The notes under the pieces were generated by a model. The model was not told where the DNA came from and made no database searches. It saw only the letters and a program-made list of their open reading frames with translations. The translations under genes were made by a program, and so were the position numbers. A DNA stretch of 39,718 nt from Candidatus Eremiobacteraceae bacterium. GTDB taxonomy: Bacteria; Vulcanimicrobiota; Vulcanimicrobiia; Eremiobacterales; Eremiobacteraceae. The stretch spans positions 1 to 39,718 of the forward strand of contig DATCBN010000077.1 of the NCBI GenBank assembly GCA_036511855.1, given 5' to 3'. Position 1 is the first letter of the stretch, and the number at the start of each line of letters is the position of its first letter. This document shows positions 1 to 7,348 of this stretch, one piece after another.

Positions 1-311
1 TCACGCGGGCGATGTGGCGACGGCGGCGGCGACACCGACGGTGACGGCAACGGCGACGGCAGTGGAGGCGGCAGCGGCGGCGGCGTCGGCGTGGGAGCCG
101 CCGTCGGAGCAGGCGCAGGAGCACCGCTCGGACCGGGCGACGGTGATTGTAATGGAAGCGGAGAGCTTGACGCGGCCGGGAGCGCCGATGCGGTGGGCGA
201 CGGCACGACGCTGGGCGGGGGCAATGCGATCAGGGCATTCGACGCCCCCGCGTTCGCCGCGATGCTGCAGATCACGATGACGGCGCCGCACGCGAAGTTT
301 CGGAGATTCAC
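1..311 (-). CDS. Proline-rich secreted protein, partial (runs off left edge)
   Basis: This reading frame enters from the left edge and begins at a GTG at 309-311. The first about 26 residues look like a Sec signal peptide: MNLRNFACG, then a hydrophobic stretch (AVIVICSIAANAG). After that the protein is dominated by Pro, Ser and Ala, with runs such as PTPTPPPLPPPLPSPLPSP, the kind of extended linker or wall/envelope spacer seen in exported proteins. An in-frame TAG lies about 40 bases upstream of the GTG with no other start between, so the start is fairly constrained, although no clear Shine-Dalgarno site is seen. It sits 54 bases downstream of the DUF4097-like gene on the same strand. A competing frame with a stop at bases 1-3 gives Arg/Ala-Val repeats and looks like a shadow. 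The function is unknown, and the rest of the protein lies outside the window. Confidence 0.5.
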   Translation of the reverse strand, partial: MNLRNFACGAVIVICSIAANAGASNALIALPPPSVVPSPTASALPAASSSPLPLQSPSPGPSGAPAPAPTAAPTPTPPPLPPPLPSPLPSPSVSPPPSPHRPR

Positions 312-365
312 TGGCTGGGCGTTCGCGCCGTGTCGTGCGCCCGCCCTCTATCGGTTTTCGCCGCG

Positions 366-1352
366 CTAGATCGGCTTGTGCGGTCGGATCGTCACCCGCC
401 CGAATTTGCTGGATGCGGTGATCTCAGGACCGCCGCCGCGCAACGCCATGGAAAGCGCGTGCCGATTGAAGATGCGCACGCTCCCCGGGCGCTTTTCAAA
501 TGCGTTCACGACCGAGCCAGACTCGCTCTGCGCGTCCACGTTCGCCGCGGCGTCCGGCGCCAATCCTACCTGAATGTTTCCCTGACGCGAATTGAAGCGG
601 TATGCGCCCCGCCCAAGCGACGAGAATTCCCAGTCGACGTCGCCCGATTGCGTCGTGACGTCGGCTTGATTCACGGACATCTGGCGTGCCGTTATGGCGC
701 CGCGCGCCGACTCGACGCCGAGCGCCCCTGCGATTCCGTTCAGCGTGATCGGCCCCGTCCACGTGCGTACGAGTCCACGCCCGGACATGTTCTGAAGGTT
801 GATGCCGCCTCGGCCGGTGACGATCACGTAGGTGCCGGTGAGATTGCTGGCGCTGACGTCGCCTGGTCCGGCGCCGACGATGAGCCCAGCTAGCGTCGGC
901 GGCACGTAGATCGTTATGTCGCTTCCGCCTCTATTGGTGACACTCAGTCCGTCGCTGCCGTCTTGCAGCCCGGGGATTGTGAAACTGCGCGGACCCAATC
1001 CGCCGCGAACAGCGCCCGGCGCCGCGCCTGCGTTGCCCGCTGCAGGCGCCGCCGCAGGCGCTCCCGCCTTGCCGACAACCGGCGCTCCTTGTTGCGGCAA
1101 CATGATGTGACCGTCGGCGTCCGCCGACACTGCGAAATGCTTCAACGCGACTCGGTCCGGACTCACAACACGCACTTCGCCAGGATTTCCAACCATGATC
1201 GTGACGGTGCCGCCGGCCGACTTTATCGCGACAAGGCCCGCTCCGGCGAGCGGTGACGTCTGGTCGGCGCAGGCAGCAGCCGATGTCGCGAACATCGCGA
1301 TTGCGGCAAGGACGGTGGCGAGCGGCGCGGGTCCGCGGAGGCGGTGAAGCAT
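366..1352 (-). CDS. Secreted DUF4097-type (adhesin-like) beta-solenoid protein
   Basis: A 328-residue protein with an N-terminal signal sequence (LATVLAAIAMFATSAAACA). A Gly/Ala/Pro-rich linker follows at about residues 100-120. The C-terminal half repeats short beta-strand units such as GDVSASNLTG, GGINLQNMSG, GAITARQMSV, SGDVDWEF and GNIQVGL. Repeating 'S-x-x-G-x-I/V' turns of this type are typical of DUF4097 (putative adhesin) domains, which fold as right-handed beta-solenoids. It lies 112 bases downstream of the histidine kinase gene on the same strand, so it may be part of, or a target of, that two-component system. No clear ribosome-binding site precedes the ATG. The molecular role of the family is unknown. 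Confidence 0.7.
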   Translation of the reverse strand: MLHRLRGPAPLATVLAAIAMFATSAAACADQTSPLAGAGLVAIKSAGGTVTIMVGNPGEVRVVSPDRVALKHFAVSADADGHIMLPQQGAPVVGKAGAPAAAPAAGNAGAAPGAVRGGLGPRSFTIPGLQDGSDGLSVTNRGGSDITIYVPPTLAGLIVGAGPGDVSASNLTGTYVIVTGRGGINLQNMSGRGLVRTWTGPITLNGIAGALGVESARGAITARQMSVNQADVTTQSGDVDWEFSSLGRGAYRFNSRQGNIQVGLAPDAAANVDAQSESGSVVNAFEKRPGSVRIFNRHALSMALRGGGPEITASSKFGRVTIRPHKPI

Positions 1353-1464
1353 GTTTAACCGATCGGGAGGACGTCGTTGGTCTTCCCAACCTTCACAGTA
1401 CGCTTTTGGGGCCGGGAGCGCATGAATGGCCTGTGAACTGAAGATGAGGTCAGCATGAGAACAC

Positions 1465-2913
1465 TCAAGCGGCCGGCATTTCGACGGTAAACGTCGTGCC
1501 CACGCCTAGCCCGGAGTCGGCCCGGATGTCGCCGCGATGGACTCGTATGATGTTGCGGACCACGGCGAGCCCCAAGCCCGTACCCTCGACGCGTCGAGAG
1601 CGGGCCGGATCGGCGCGGTAGAACCGTTCGAAGACGTGCGGAAGCGCGCCGGCCGGAATTCCCGGCCCGGTATCGGTGACGGTCAACCGGACGCGAGATT
1701 TCTCGCGCACCACCGTGAGCGAGACGCCGCCGGTTTCCGTGAACTTGATCGCGTTCTCGGTGAGATTGGTGATCAATTGGCGCAACAGTCCCGGCTCGCC
1801 GCGCACGACCGAATTCCCGTCGCATCGCACGGTTAGAGTCAAGCCCTTTTGTTCTGCACCGGGCCGCATCGCCGTTGCTACGTCGTGCACGACGGCCGCC
1901 ATGTCGACGGTCTCCATCGACAACGCGTCCGCGTCGTCGGTCTTGGCAAGCGTCAGCATGGCGTTGATGACGCGCGCCATGCTCGCGCTTTCGGCGCGGA
2001 TCGTCTCGAGCGCCTCCGCGCGCAATACGGGGTCGCTGTCGGCCCAACGTTGCAGCATCTGCGCGTTGCCGTTGATCACGGTGAGCGGTGTCTTCAGCTC
2101 GTGCGACGCGTCGGCGATGAAGCGCCGCTCGCGCGCGAAAGCGCCTTCCAGACGGCTCAACATCTCGTCGAACGTCGCAGCCAACACGCCGAGTTCGTCG
2201 CGACGGTCCTGCCAGTTCAAGCGCTTTGCGAGATCGTCGCCGCCGATCTCGCGCGCGGCGCGAGCGATCTCGTTGATCGGGGCGACGGCGGTGCGCGTGA
2301 GCCAAGCGCCCGCGGCGATCACAGCGACGGCCGCGAGCGCGACGCTCAAGAGCAAGAACACGCCGAACGCGGCAAGCGTCTGCCGGACGAGGACGAGCGA
2401 CTCGGCGACGTAGACGACGACCTCCGGTCCCTGCGGGCCATTGATCGTCATCCAGTGCGCGAGCACGGGACCGACGGCGGTATCGGCCGTGCCCCAGTTC
2501 TCGTCGAAGCCCCCGGGGGCGCGCCATGGCGTGTAACCCGACGTCGGGAGCTCGGCGGAACCGAGGTTCGCGCTGCGGCCGATCGGATACGCGGGGTTGC
2601 CTGGAGTGAATACCTCGACGTAGAGTCCGGCACCGGCGAATGTGTTGAGCGTGGACTCGTCGGCAAGCAGCGTGCGCACACTGACGACGCCGAATGGTTC
2701 GTTGCGTTCGTCGCGCGCCGCGCTCGCGATCTGATCGCTGACACCGCTCACACGTTGCGCCGTCGAGATCGTGAGCACGCGCGCTGCGCCGGCGTTCACG
2801 GCGATAGCGAACGCGGCCAGCAGGACGAGCATCAACCCCCCGTACCACGCCATCATGCGCCAGCGCAGTCCGGCGAAGAACGGCGGAGCGGTCGACTTCA
2901 GATCGACCGGCAC
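1465..2913 (-). CDS. Two-component sensor histidine kinase (HAMP/HisKA/HATPase)
   Basis: A 482-residue membrane histidine kinase that should autophosphorylate and pass phosphate to the response regulator encoded just upstream. Transmembrane helices at about 22-42 and 181-203 enclose a roughly 140-residue extracytoplasmic sensor. A HAMP linker follows at about 203-255. The H-box is ASHELKTPL with His271 as phospho-acceptor. The N-box contains NLTENAIKF near 383-391, G1 is DTGPGIP at 414-420 and G2 is GTGLGLA at 444-450, so all catalytic boxes are intact. The start is GTG; no strong Shine-Dalgarno site is seen, and the gene begins only 13 bases after the regulator stop, implying co-transcription. 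The stimulus cannot be read from the sequence. Confidence 0.92.
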   Translation of the reverse strand: MPVDLKSTAPPFFAGLRWRMMAWYGGLMLVLLAAFAIAVNAGAARVLTISTAQRVSGVSDQIASAARDERNEPFGVVSVRTLLADESTLNTFAGAGLYVEVFTPGNPAYPIGRSANLGSAELPTSGYTPWRAPGGFDENWGTADTAVGPVLAHWMTINGPQGPEVVVYVAESLVLVRQTLAAFGVFLLLSVALAAVAVIAAGAWLTRTAVAPINEIARAAREIGGDDLAKRLNWQDRRDELGVLAATFDEMLSRLEGAFARERRFIADASHELKTPLTVINGNAQMLQRWADSDPVLRAEALETIRAESASMARVINAMLTLAKTDDADALSMETVDMAAVVHDVATAMRPGAEQKGLTLTVRCDGNSVVRGEPGLLRQLITNLTENAIKFTETGGVSLTVVREKSRVRLTVTDTGPGIPAGALPHVFERFYRADPARSRRVEGTGLGLAVVRNIIRVHRGDIRADSGLGVGTTFTVEMPAA

Positions 2914-2926
2914 GGTGCGATCCGCG

Positions 2927-3622
2927 CTAGGTCCGGAGAGCGTAGCCGACGCCCCGGACAGTGTGAATCAGTTTGTCGTCCGCACCCTCGTCGACTTTAT
3001 TGCGGAGGTAGCGAATATAGACATCGATGAGATTCGACTCACCGAGAAAATCCGAACCCCACACGCTATTGAAGATCTCGTCGCGGGTATGGACCTTATT
3101 GGGATACATCAGCAGAAATTCGAGCAGCGAAAATTCCTTGGCCGTGAGCGTGATGACGTTTGGCCCACGCTTCACTTCGTGCGTGTCGCGGTTGAGGATG
3201 AGATCCTTAGCGCTCAACGTCCGTTCGACCGGTTCGTGCGAGCGCAGCTGCACGCGGATGCGCGCGAGCAGCTCTTCGATGGAAAACGGTTTTGTCAGAT
3301 AGTCGTTCGCACCGGTGTCGAGCCCGGCGATGCGGTCCGGCACCGCATCTTTGGCGGTGAGCATGATGATCGGCACCGAGGAATGACGGCGCACCCTTCG
3401 GCAGACCTCAAGGCCGTCGATTCGTGGCAGCAATAGATCGAGGACGATGAGGTCGGGGCCCTTGAGCGCGCGCTCGATGGCGCTTGCCCCGTCGGCGCAG
3501 ACCTCTATTCTGAAGCCCTCGTGCTCGAGCTCAAGCTGCAGTACGCGCGCGATCTTCTCATCGTCTTCAACGATGAGTATCCACTGCTTCTCAGCCGATC
3601 CTACGGTGGCTGTTTGCTCCAT
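2927..3622 (-). CDS. OmpR/PhoB-family response regulator
   Basis: A 231-residue DNA-binding response regulator. The receiver domain (about residues 14-125) has the acidic pair D20/D21, phospho-acceptor D62 in VLDLLLP, switch T89 and conserved K111 in LTKPF. A winged-helix Trans_reg_C domain (about 138-230) ends in the characteristic VRGVGYALRT. It is the first gene of the pair with the histidine kinase downstream. An 11-base-period direct repeat of the kind bound by PhoP/OmpR dimers lies about 50 bases upstream, suggesting autoregulation (inference). The regulon is unknown; the neighbouring DUF4097 gene is the obvious candidate target. Confidence 0.94.
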   Translation of the reverse strand: MEQTATVGSAEKQWILIVEDDEKIARVLQLELEHEGFRIEVCADGASAIERALKGPDLIVLDLLLPRIDGLEVCRRVRRHSSVPIIMLTAKDAVPDRIAGLDTGANDYLTKPFSIEELLARIRVQLRSHEPVERTLSAKDLILNRDTHEVKRGPNVITLTAKEFSLLEFLLMYPNKVHTRDEIFNSVWGSDFLGESNLIDVYIRYLRNKVDEGADDKLIHTVRGVGYALRT

Positions 3623-3672
3623 TATGCCCTCGTCCAGTGCATGTAGCGGTTGGCTCTGTCACCCATCTTAAA

Positions 3673-3689
3673 GGTTAACGGCTGGTGAA
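3673..3689. promoter_or_regulatory. Candidate response-regulator box (direct repeat, 11-base period)
   Basis: GGTTAA-N5-GGTGAA, two near-identical hexamers one helical turn apart, lies about 50 bases upstream of the response-regulator start and between the divergent regulator and thpR genes. The layout matches PhoP-type boxes (hexamer-N5-hexamer) known for the OmpR family. Being a binding site here is inference from spacing and position. The same bases also read as an imperfect inverted repeat (GGTTAAC/GTGAACC). Confidence 0.35.
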
Positions 3690-3738
3690 CCCGCTCGCAT
3701 TAACGGCACGTGAAACCGGAATTGCCTTGGGGCAATCC

Positions 3739-3753
3739 GTATTAGGGCAAGCC
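3739..3753 (+). repeat. Truncated head of the palindromic repeat
   Basis: GTATTAGGGCAAGCC repeats the 5' flank and left arm of the dispersed palindrome and directly precedes the full copy starting with GTACTA at 3754. It has no right arm, so it is a half-element in direct tandem. Confidence 0.6.
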
Positions 3754-3759
3754 GTACTA

Positions 3760-3778
3760 GGGCAAGCATCGCTTGCCC
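3760..3778 (+). repeat. Dispersed palindromic repeat, perfect copy, GTACTA flank
   Basis: GGGCAAGC-ATC-GCTTGCCC, an 8-base inverted repeat with a 3-base loop, preceded by GTACTA. It lies between the divergent response-regulator and thpR genes, in the thpR direction. Confidence 0.95.
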
Positions 3779-3798
3779 AAATATGCGGATTTGTAGTA

Positions 3799-3817
3799 GG
3801 GCAACCATCGCTTGCCC
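3799..3817 (+). repeat. Dispersed palindromic repeat, one mismatch, GTAGTA flank
   Basis: GGGCAACC-ATC-GCTTGCCC, with one left-arm base changed. It is in direct tandem with the copy at 3760, with starts 39 bases apart, and ends 9 bases before the thpR ATG. It may displace or mask the thpR leader. Confidence 0.9.
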
Positions 3818-3826
3818 AAAAATGCG

Positions 3827-4402
3827 ATGGCCGTGAGACTCTTCGCCGCTATTCCGTTGGACGCCGGCGCGCGCACGTACGTCGCGACAGCACTCGATGC
3901 TCTCAAGCGAGAAGGCGCTCGCGCGCGATGGGTTCGGCCCGAAAATTGGCACGTCACAATAGCGTTTCTCGGCGAAGTCGCCGACGCGGGCCTCCCTGCG
4001 GTCATCTTGGCGTTCCGGTCTGTCGTTCAAAGTTCCGTACTAGGGCAAGCATCGCTTGCCCAGTCAATGATAAAACCTTTTTCGCTCCAGCTATCTAGTA
4101 TCGGCGCATTCCCGAATCTACTGCGGCCCCGCGTCATCTGGGTCGGCGGGCGCGAACCAGATCTCGCATTCGAGCGCGCCTCACTCGCGTTACGCACTGC
4201 CTTCGCCTCGCTGGGCTTTCGTTTTGACGACGCGGCAACGCCGCACGCGACGATCGGCCGCACGAATGGGTCCACGCCGCTGCGCGCTCCTCAGCTATCC
4301 GTCGAGTTTTCAATGCCGGTGACGCGGCTCGTGCTTTTTGAATCGGTACTCGGGCCTGCGGGCGTGCGATACCCCGAACGCGAAGAGATCATCCTCGGAT
4401 AG
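3827..4402 (+). CDS. thpR: RNA 2',3'-cyclic phosphodiesterase (2'-5' RNA ligase family)
   Basis: A 191-residue 2H-phosphoesterase. The two signature motifs are HVTIAFLG (His42, Thr44) and HATIGR (His140, Thr142), which together form the catalytic site that opens 2',3'-cyclic phosphates. I chose the ATG at 3827 (MAVRLFAAIPL) because it matches the family N-terminus; the frame stays open farther upstream only because it runs through a palindromic repeat. No Shine-Dalgarno site is visible. A copy of the repeat lies inside the gene in frame and encodes VLGQASLAQ at about residues 71-79, between the two HxT motifs. Both motifs survive, so the product is probably functional. The SIMPL-domain gene starts 23 bases after the stop. 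The cellular substrate of bacterial ThpR is not settled. Confidence 0.88.
   Translation: MAVRLFAAIPLDAGARTYVATALDALKREGARARWVRPENWHVTIAFLGEVADAGLPAVILAFRSVVQSSVLGQASLAQSMIKPFSLQLSSIGAFPNLLRPRVIWVGGREPDLAFERASLALRTAFASLGFRFDDAATPHATIGRTNGSTPLRAPQLSVEFSMPVTRLVLFESVLGPAGVRYPEREEIILG
4043..4061 (+). repeat. Palindromic repeat inserted in frame inside thpR
   Basis: A perfect GGGCAAGC-ATC-GCTTGCCC with the GTACTA flank, in the coding direction. It is translated as part of VLGQASLAQ. The extended flank GTTCC-GTACTA is shared with the copies in uvrA and at 19742. Confidence 0.95.
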
Positions 4403-4425
4403 ACCGTCGAGATGAAGGATATGAA

Positions 4426-5190
4426 ATGAAACACATGCTCGTCATCGGTGCAGTTTTGTTTGGGTTAGCCTCGAGCTTTGCGCCATGCGCCGCTAAAGCG
4501 GCTGAAGGGCCAGGATTCAATGGACCGCCGCCCAGCATCTCGGTCTCGGCGAGCGGCAGCGTGAAGTACGCGCCCGATATCGCCCACGTTTCGTTCGGCG
4601 TGCGCGCACAGTCGCAGGCTGCGACTGACGCCGCCGCACAGGTCAACACACGCGCACAAGCGGTGGTCAAGGAATTGCGCGGTATGGGCATTTCCGACGC
4701 TGACATAAAGACGAGCGGTTATACGCTGGACTTTCAACAAAACGATTCCGGCATGGGTGGTTCTGTCTCGAACGGCCCGCTGGCGGGCGAACCGCACCGG
4801 CCGATTTCGCTCGGCTACTACGTCGCCACCGAAAGCATCGATGTCACCGTATCGGTTTCGCAGGCCGGCGCTGCCCTTGACGGTGCGGTCAAAGCCGGTG
4901 CAAACGAGACGTACGGACTTTCGTACGACACATCGCAACGCGACCGGCTCTATCGTCAAGCACTCGCCGCCGGAGTCTCATCTGCGCGCGCGCAAGCCGT
5001 CGCTCTCGCGGCGGCTGCCGGCGTCCAACTTGGAAGTATAATAGCGATATCCACCGGTGGCGGCGGTGGGCCCATGCCCATGCAAGGACGGATGATGATG
5101 ATGGGCGCGAGCGCAGTCGCACCGCCCGTGCTTGGTGGAACGGACACGATCGACGCGACGGTCAGCGTGATCTACGCCATCAAACCTTAG
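4426..5190 (+). CDS. Periplasmic SIMPL-domain (DUF541) protein
   Basis: A 254-residue exported protein. Residues 1-26 form a signal peptide (MLVIGAVLFGLASSFAPCAAKA). The mature part opens with ISVSASGSVKYAPDIAHVSF, the classic SIMPL/DUF541 start, followed by ALD-rich helices and the conserved GISDADIKTSGYTL segment; the domain ends with VSVIYAIKP. A Shine-Dalgarno-like AAGGAT precedes the ATG. It lies 23 bases after thpR and probably shares its transcript. A Gly/Met-rich loop (GGGGGPMPMQGRMMMMG) near the C-terminus is unusual. SIMPL proteins have been linked to oxidative-stress tolerance and to signalling in animals, but the biochemical function is unknown. Confidence 0.85.
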   Translation: MKHMLVIGAVLFGLASSFAPCAAKAAEGPGFNGPPPSISVSASGSVKYAPDIAHVSFGVRAQSQAATDAAAQVNTRAQAVVKELRGMGISDADIKTSGYTLDFQQNDSGMGGSVSNGPLAGEPHRPISLGYYVATESIDVTVSVSQAGAALDGAVKAGANETYGLSYDTSQRDRLYRQALAAGVSSARAQAVALAAAAGVQLGSIIAISTGGGGGPMPMQGRMMMMGASAVAPPVLGGTDTIDATVSVIYAIKP

Positions 5191-5193
5191 CAC

Positions 5194-5222
5194 AAAAAAA
5201 ACAGGGCAAGCGTTGCTTGCCC
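5194..5222 (-). terminator. Repeat-derived intrinsic terminator (minus strand)
   Basis: On the minus strand the 8-base-pair hairpin of the repeat is followed by TG and then eight Ts (A-run 5194-5201). It is placed to end transcripts from the small gene at 5289-5429. It may also limit read-through from the plus side. Confidence 0.5.
5204..5222 (-). repeat. Dispersed palindromic repeat, perfect copy
   Basis: GGGCAAGC-GTT-GCTTGCCC, 13 bases after the SIMPL gene stop. The loop (AAC on the minus strand) matches the prs copy. The usual flank is missing, so orientation is inferred from the A-run on its left. Confidence 0.9.
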
Positions 5223-5288
5223 CACTGTGGGTCGCGTTGGCCGGAGGTTGCAAATCCGGCTACGCTTTTAGGCGTTGAGGAGAGTCTC

Positions 5289-5429
5289 TTACTTTTTGCG
5301 TACGAGCGCCATGGCCCAACCGCCGGCGGTCATTTTTCGGACGATCATCCCGTCTTTGCGACGGTCGAAGAATTGGAAGCCCAGGCTTTCAGCCTCTCCT
5401 AGATCCTTGAAAACGAGCAATCCTTGCAT
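5289..5429 (-). CDS. Small protein, 46 residues, unknown function
   Basis: Translates as MQGLLVFKDLGEAESLGFQ followed by FFDRRKDGMIVRKMTAGG and WAMALVRKK. It is preceded by a convincing Shine-Dalgarno site (AAAGGAAA, about 8 bases before the ATG) and followed by a repeat hairpin with a T-tract. The sequence is well balanced (hydrophobic, acidic and basic residues), unlike the Arg/Ala-rich shadows of this genome. The frame stays open upstream to 5600, but the extension lacks a ribosome-binding site. The gene stands alone between the SIMPL gene and pyrK. I recognise no family. The bases between it and pyrK (5430-5585) show no other gene. Confidence 0.55.
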   Translation of the reverse strand: MQGLLVFKDLGEAESLGFQFFDRRKDGMIVRKMTAGGWAMALVRKK

Positions 5430-5585
5430 GGCCTGGTTTCCTTTCGGCGTGTCGTCCTGTGCATGTGACGTATAACGGTAGTAAAACATTACATGAATGT
5501 CCCAACTTAGTTGTGGAATTGTCATATGATGACGCGAAGCACGCCGAGGTAGCCCTTCAACGGGACGCGAAAGCCGAATTTCGAT

Positions 5586-6407
5586 ATGCCCGAAGTCCAA
5601 CTCGCCGTCGAGACCGCAGTCGTCAGCAGCCGGGAGCCGTTAGGCCCCGGCTTTTGGCGTATCGCCCTTCGGTGTCCGCGCATCGCGCGCGCGGCCGGCC
5701 CCGCCCAATACGTCGCGACCGATTTGCCGGGGCCGTTCGCCGTGCGGCTTCCGCTGGGCATCTGGACGGTCGACGGCGACGAGTTCACGCTGCTGTTTCG
5801 CGAGTGGGGCGAACGCACGGCTCAACTCTCGCGCGTGATGCCGGGCACAGAAATCTCCGTCATCGGTCCGCTCGGCAACAGCTTTAGCATCCCGGCGCCG
5901 GGATCGCACGCGACGATTGTCGCCGGTGGGGTCGGCGTCGTGCCATTCTGGCTGCTCGGGCGCGCGCTCATCAAAGCGGGCGTCCAGACGCGCGTCCTTC
6001 TTGGCGCGCGCACGAAGGCTATGTTGATCGGTGCCGCCGAGCTTCGAGATCTCGGTCTAACGCTCGACACTTGCACCGATGACGGAACTGCCGGCCAAAA
6101 AGGCACGGTTCTCGACCTGCTGCGCGATCAGGGCCCTGTGGACATGCTTTACGGCTGCGGCCCGCCGGCCATGCTGCGCGCGCTGTGCGAGCACGCGAAC
6201 GCCGCCAAAATCCCGTGTCAGATATCCATGGAAGAAACTTTTGGATGTTCGATGGGAACGTGCTGGGGTTGCGTGGTGCCGGTCCGCCGAGGATGTACGC
6301 AGGCCACCGGATATCCCAGAGCGCCGGATGAGCGGCGGCCCTACGATCTCTCGCGCATCTGCACCGACGGCACCGTTTATTCCGCGTCCGATGTGGAGTG
6401 GCTTTGA
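5586..6407 (+). CDS. pyrK: Dihydroorotate dehydrogenase B electron-transfer subunit
   Basis: A 273-residue PyrK. It passes electrons from PyrD through FAD and a [2Fe-2S] cluster to NAD+. An FAD-binding beta-barrel occupies about residues 1-100 (RLPLGIW region), followed by a NAD-binding Rossmann part (VAGGVGVVPF near 112-121, YGCGPPAML near 189-197). The C-terminal cluster site has Cys221, Cys226 and Cys229 (FGCSMGTCWGCVV) plus Cys259 (RICTDG). Length matches the family. The TGA overlaps the pyrD ATG by one base, indicating translational coupling with the type 1B enzyme encoded next. No strong ribosome-binding site precedes the ATG. Confidence 0.93.
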   Translation: MPEVQLAVETAVVSSREPLGPGFWRIALRCPRIARAAGPAQYVATDLPGPFAVRLPLGIWTVDGDEFTLLFREWGERTAQLSRVMPGTEISVIGPLGNSFSIPAPGSHATIVAGGVGVVPFWLLGRALIKAGVQTRVLLGARTKAMLIGAAELRDLGLTLDTCTDDGTAGQKGTVLDLLRDQGPVDMLYGCGPPAMLRALCEHANAAKIPCQISMEETFGCSMGTCWGCVVPVRRGCTQATGYPRAPDERRPYDLSRICTDGTVYSASDVEWL

Positions 6408-7348
6408 TGGGCGTCGATATGTCGGTCCACATCGGCCCGGCAATATTGAAAAATCCGGTGATCGCCGCGAGCGGCTGCTACAACCGCGGCGCCGAGTACG
6501 CGCGCGTGACCGAAATCGGCGAATACGGTGCGATCACGATCAAAAGCATCACGAGCAAACCCCGGCTCGGCAACTCGATGCCGCGCGTGATTCCAGTTCC
6601 CGGCGGTCTGCTCAACGCGATCGGTCTGCAAGGACCGGGCATCGATCACTTCTTAGCGCACGATGCGCGGGAAATAGCGGCGGTGCCGACGGCGATCATC
6701 GCGAGCGTCGCCGGTTTTTCGGTGGCCGAGTTCGCTGCGGTCGCAGTGCGCATGAACGGGCTCCCCAACGTCATCGCGATCGAACTCGACGTATCGTGTC
6801 CGAACGTCGACCGTGAGGGCGAGTGCTTTGCGGAGAGCGCTGCGGCGATCGGCGAAGTGGTGCGTGCGGTGAAAGCGACGGCGAAACTCCCCGTCATCGC
6901 AAAGCTCACCCCGAACGTATCCGACCTACGATCGATCGCAGTTGCGGCCGAAGCCGCCGGCGCGGACGCGATCTCGCTCATCAACGCGGTTCGCGGCATG
7001 GTCATCGACACGACGCGCGCTCGACCGTGGCTTGCGAACGGCACCGGCGGTCTCACCGGACCCGCGATTCGTCCGATCGCCGTTCTCGCCGTCTGGGAAG
7101 TGGCCCGCGCCGTTCGGATTCCGATCATCGGCATGGGTGGAATCGAAACGGCCCGGGATGCGCTGGAATTCATGTTCGCAGGCGCGACAGCGGTGAGCGT
7201 GGGCACCGCGAATTTCCGCGATCCCGACGTGGCCCGCAAGATCAACGCCGGGCTCCGCGGCGAAGCGGCGAGGCGCGGATTTGCATCGGTGAGCGCATTG
7301 ACGGGTCTGGCAAACCCCGAGTTCGCAGGCGTGAGGGTCAGCAGGTGA
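6407..7348 (+). CDS. pyrD: Dihydroorotate dehydrogenase (NAD+), catalytic subunit, class 1B
   Basis: A 313-residue FMN-dependent TIM-barrel that oxidises dihydroorotate to orotate. Landmarks are NPVIAASGCYNRG near the N-terminus, ITIKSITSKPR with the FMN-contacting Lys, LDVSCPNVDREG with the class 1 catalytic Cys, INAVRGMVIDT, and the phosphate-binding GMGGIETARDALEFMFAGA. The adjoining pyrK fits class 1B. I took the ATG at 6407 (MGVDMSV) because it overlaps the pyrK stop (TGATG) and has GGAG eight bases upstream; a GTG at 6398 or ATG at 6419 are alternatives. The stop overlaps the pyrF start by four bases. Confidence 0.94.
   Translation: MGVDMSVHIGPAILKNPVIAASGCYNRGAEYARVTEIGEYGAITIKSITSKPRLGNSMPRVIPVPGGLLNAIGLQGPGIDHFLAHDAREIAAVPTAIIASVAGFSVAEFAAVAVRMNGLPNVIAIELDVSCPNVDREGECFAESAAAIGEVVRAVKATAKLPVIAKLTPNVSDLRSIAVAAEAAGADAISLINAVRGMVIDTTRARPWLANGTGGLTGPAIRPIAVLAVWEVARAVRIPIIGMGGIETARDALEFMFAGATAVSVGTANFRDPDVARKINAGLRGEAARRGFASVSALTGLANPEFAGVRVSR

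Noticed and set aside
1-291. Minus-strand frame with a stop exactly at bases 1-3
   Set aside because: It reads mainly Arg and Ala-Val alternation; the neighbouring frame gives a signal peptide and a proline-rich exported protein, which is more credible.
1355-2848. Long 497-codon open frame on the minus strand
   Set aside because: It is a frame-shifted shadow of the histidine kinase gene and is Arg/Ala-rich without any domain.
1849-3030. 393-codon open frame on the plus strand
   Set aside because: It is antisense to the two-component genes and has no recognisable domain.
3812-3826. Upstream TTG start for thpR
   Set aside because: The added residues come from the palindromic repeat, and the ATG at 3827 matches the family N-terminus.
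5240-5260. GCCGGA-N9-TCCGGC hairpin between the SIMPL gene and the small gene
   Set aside because: A six-base stem with a nine-base loop and no adjacent T-run is too weak to call a terminator.
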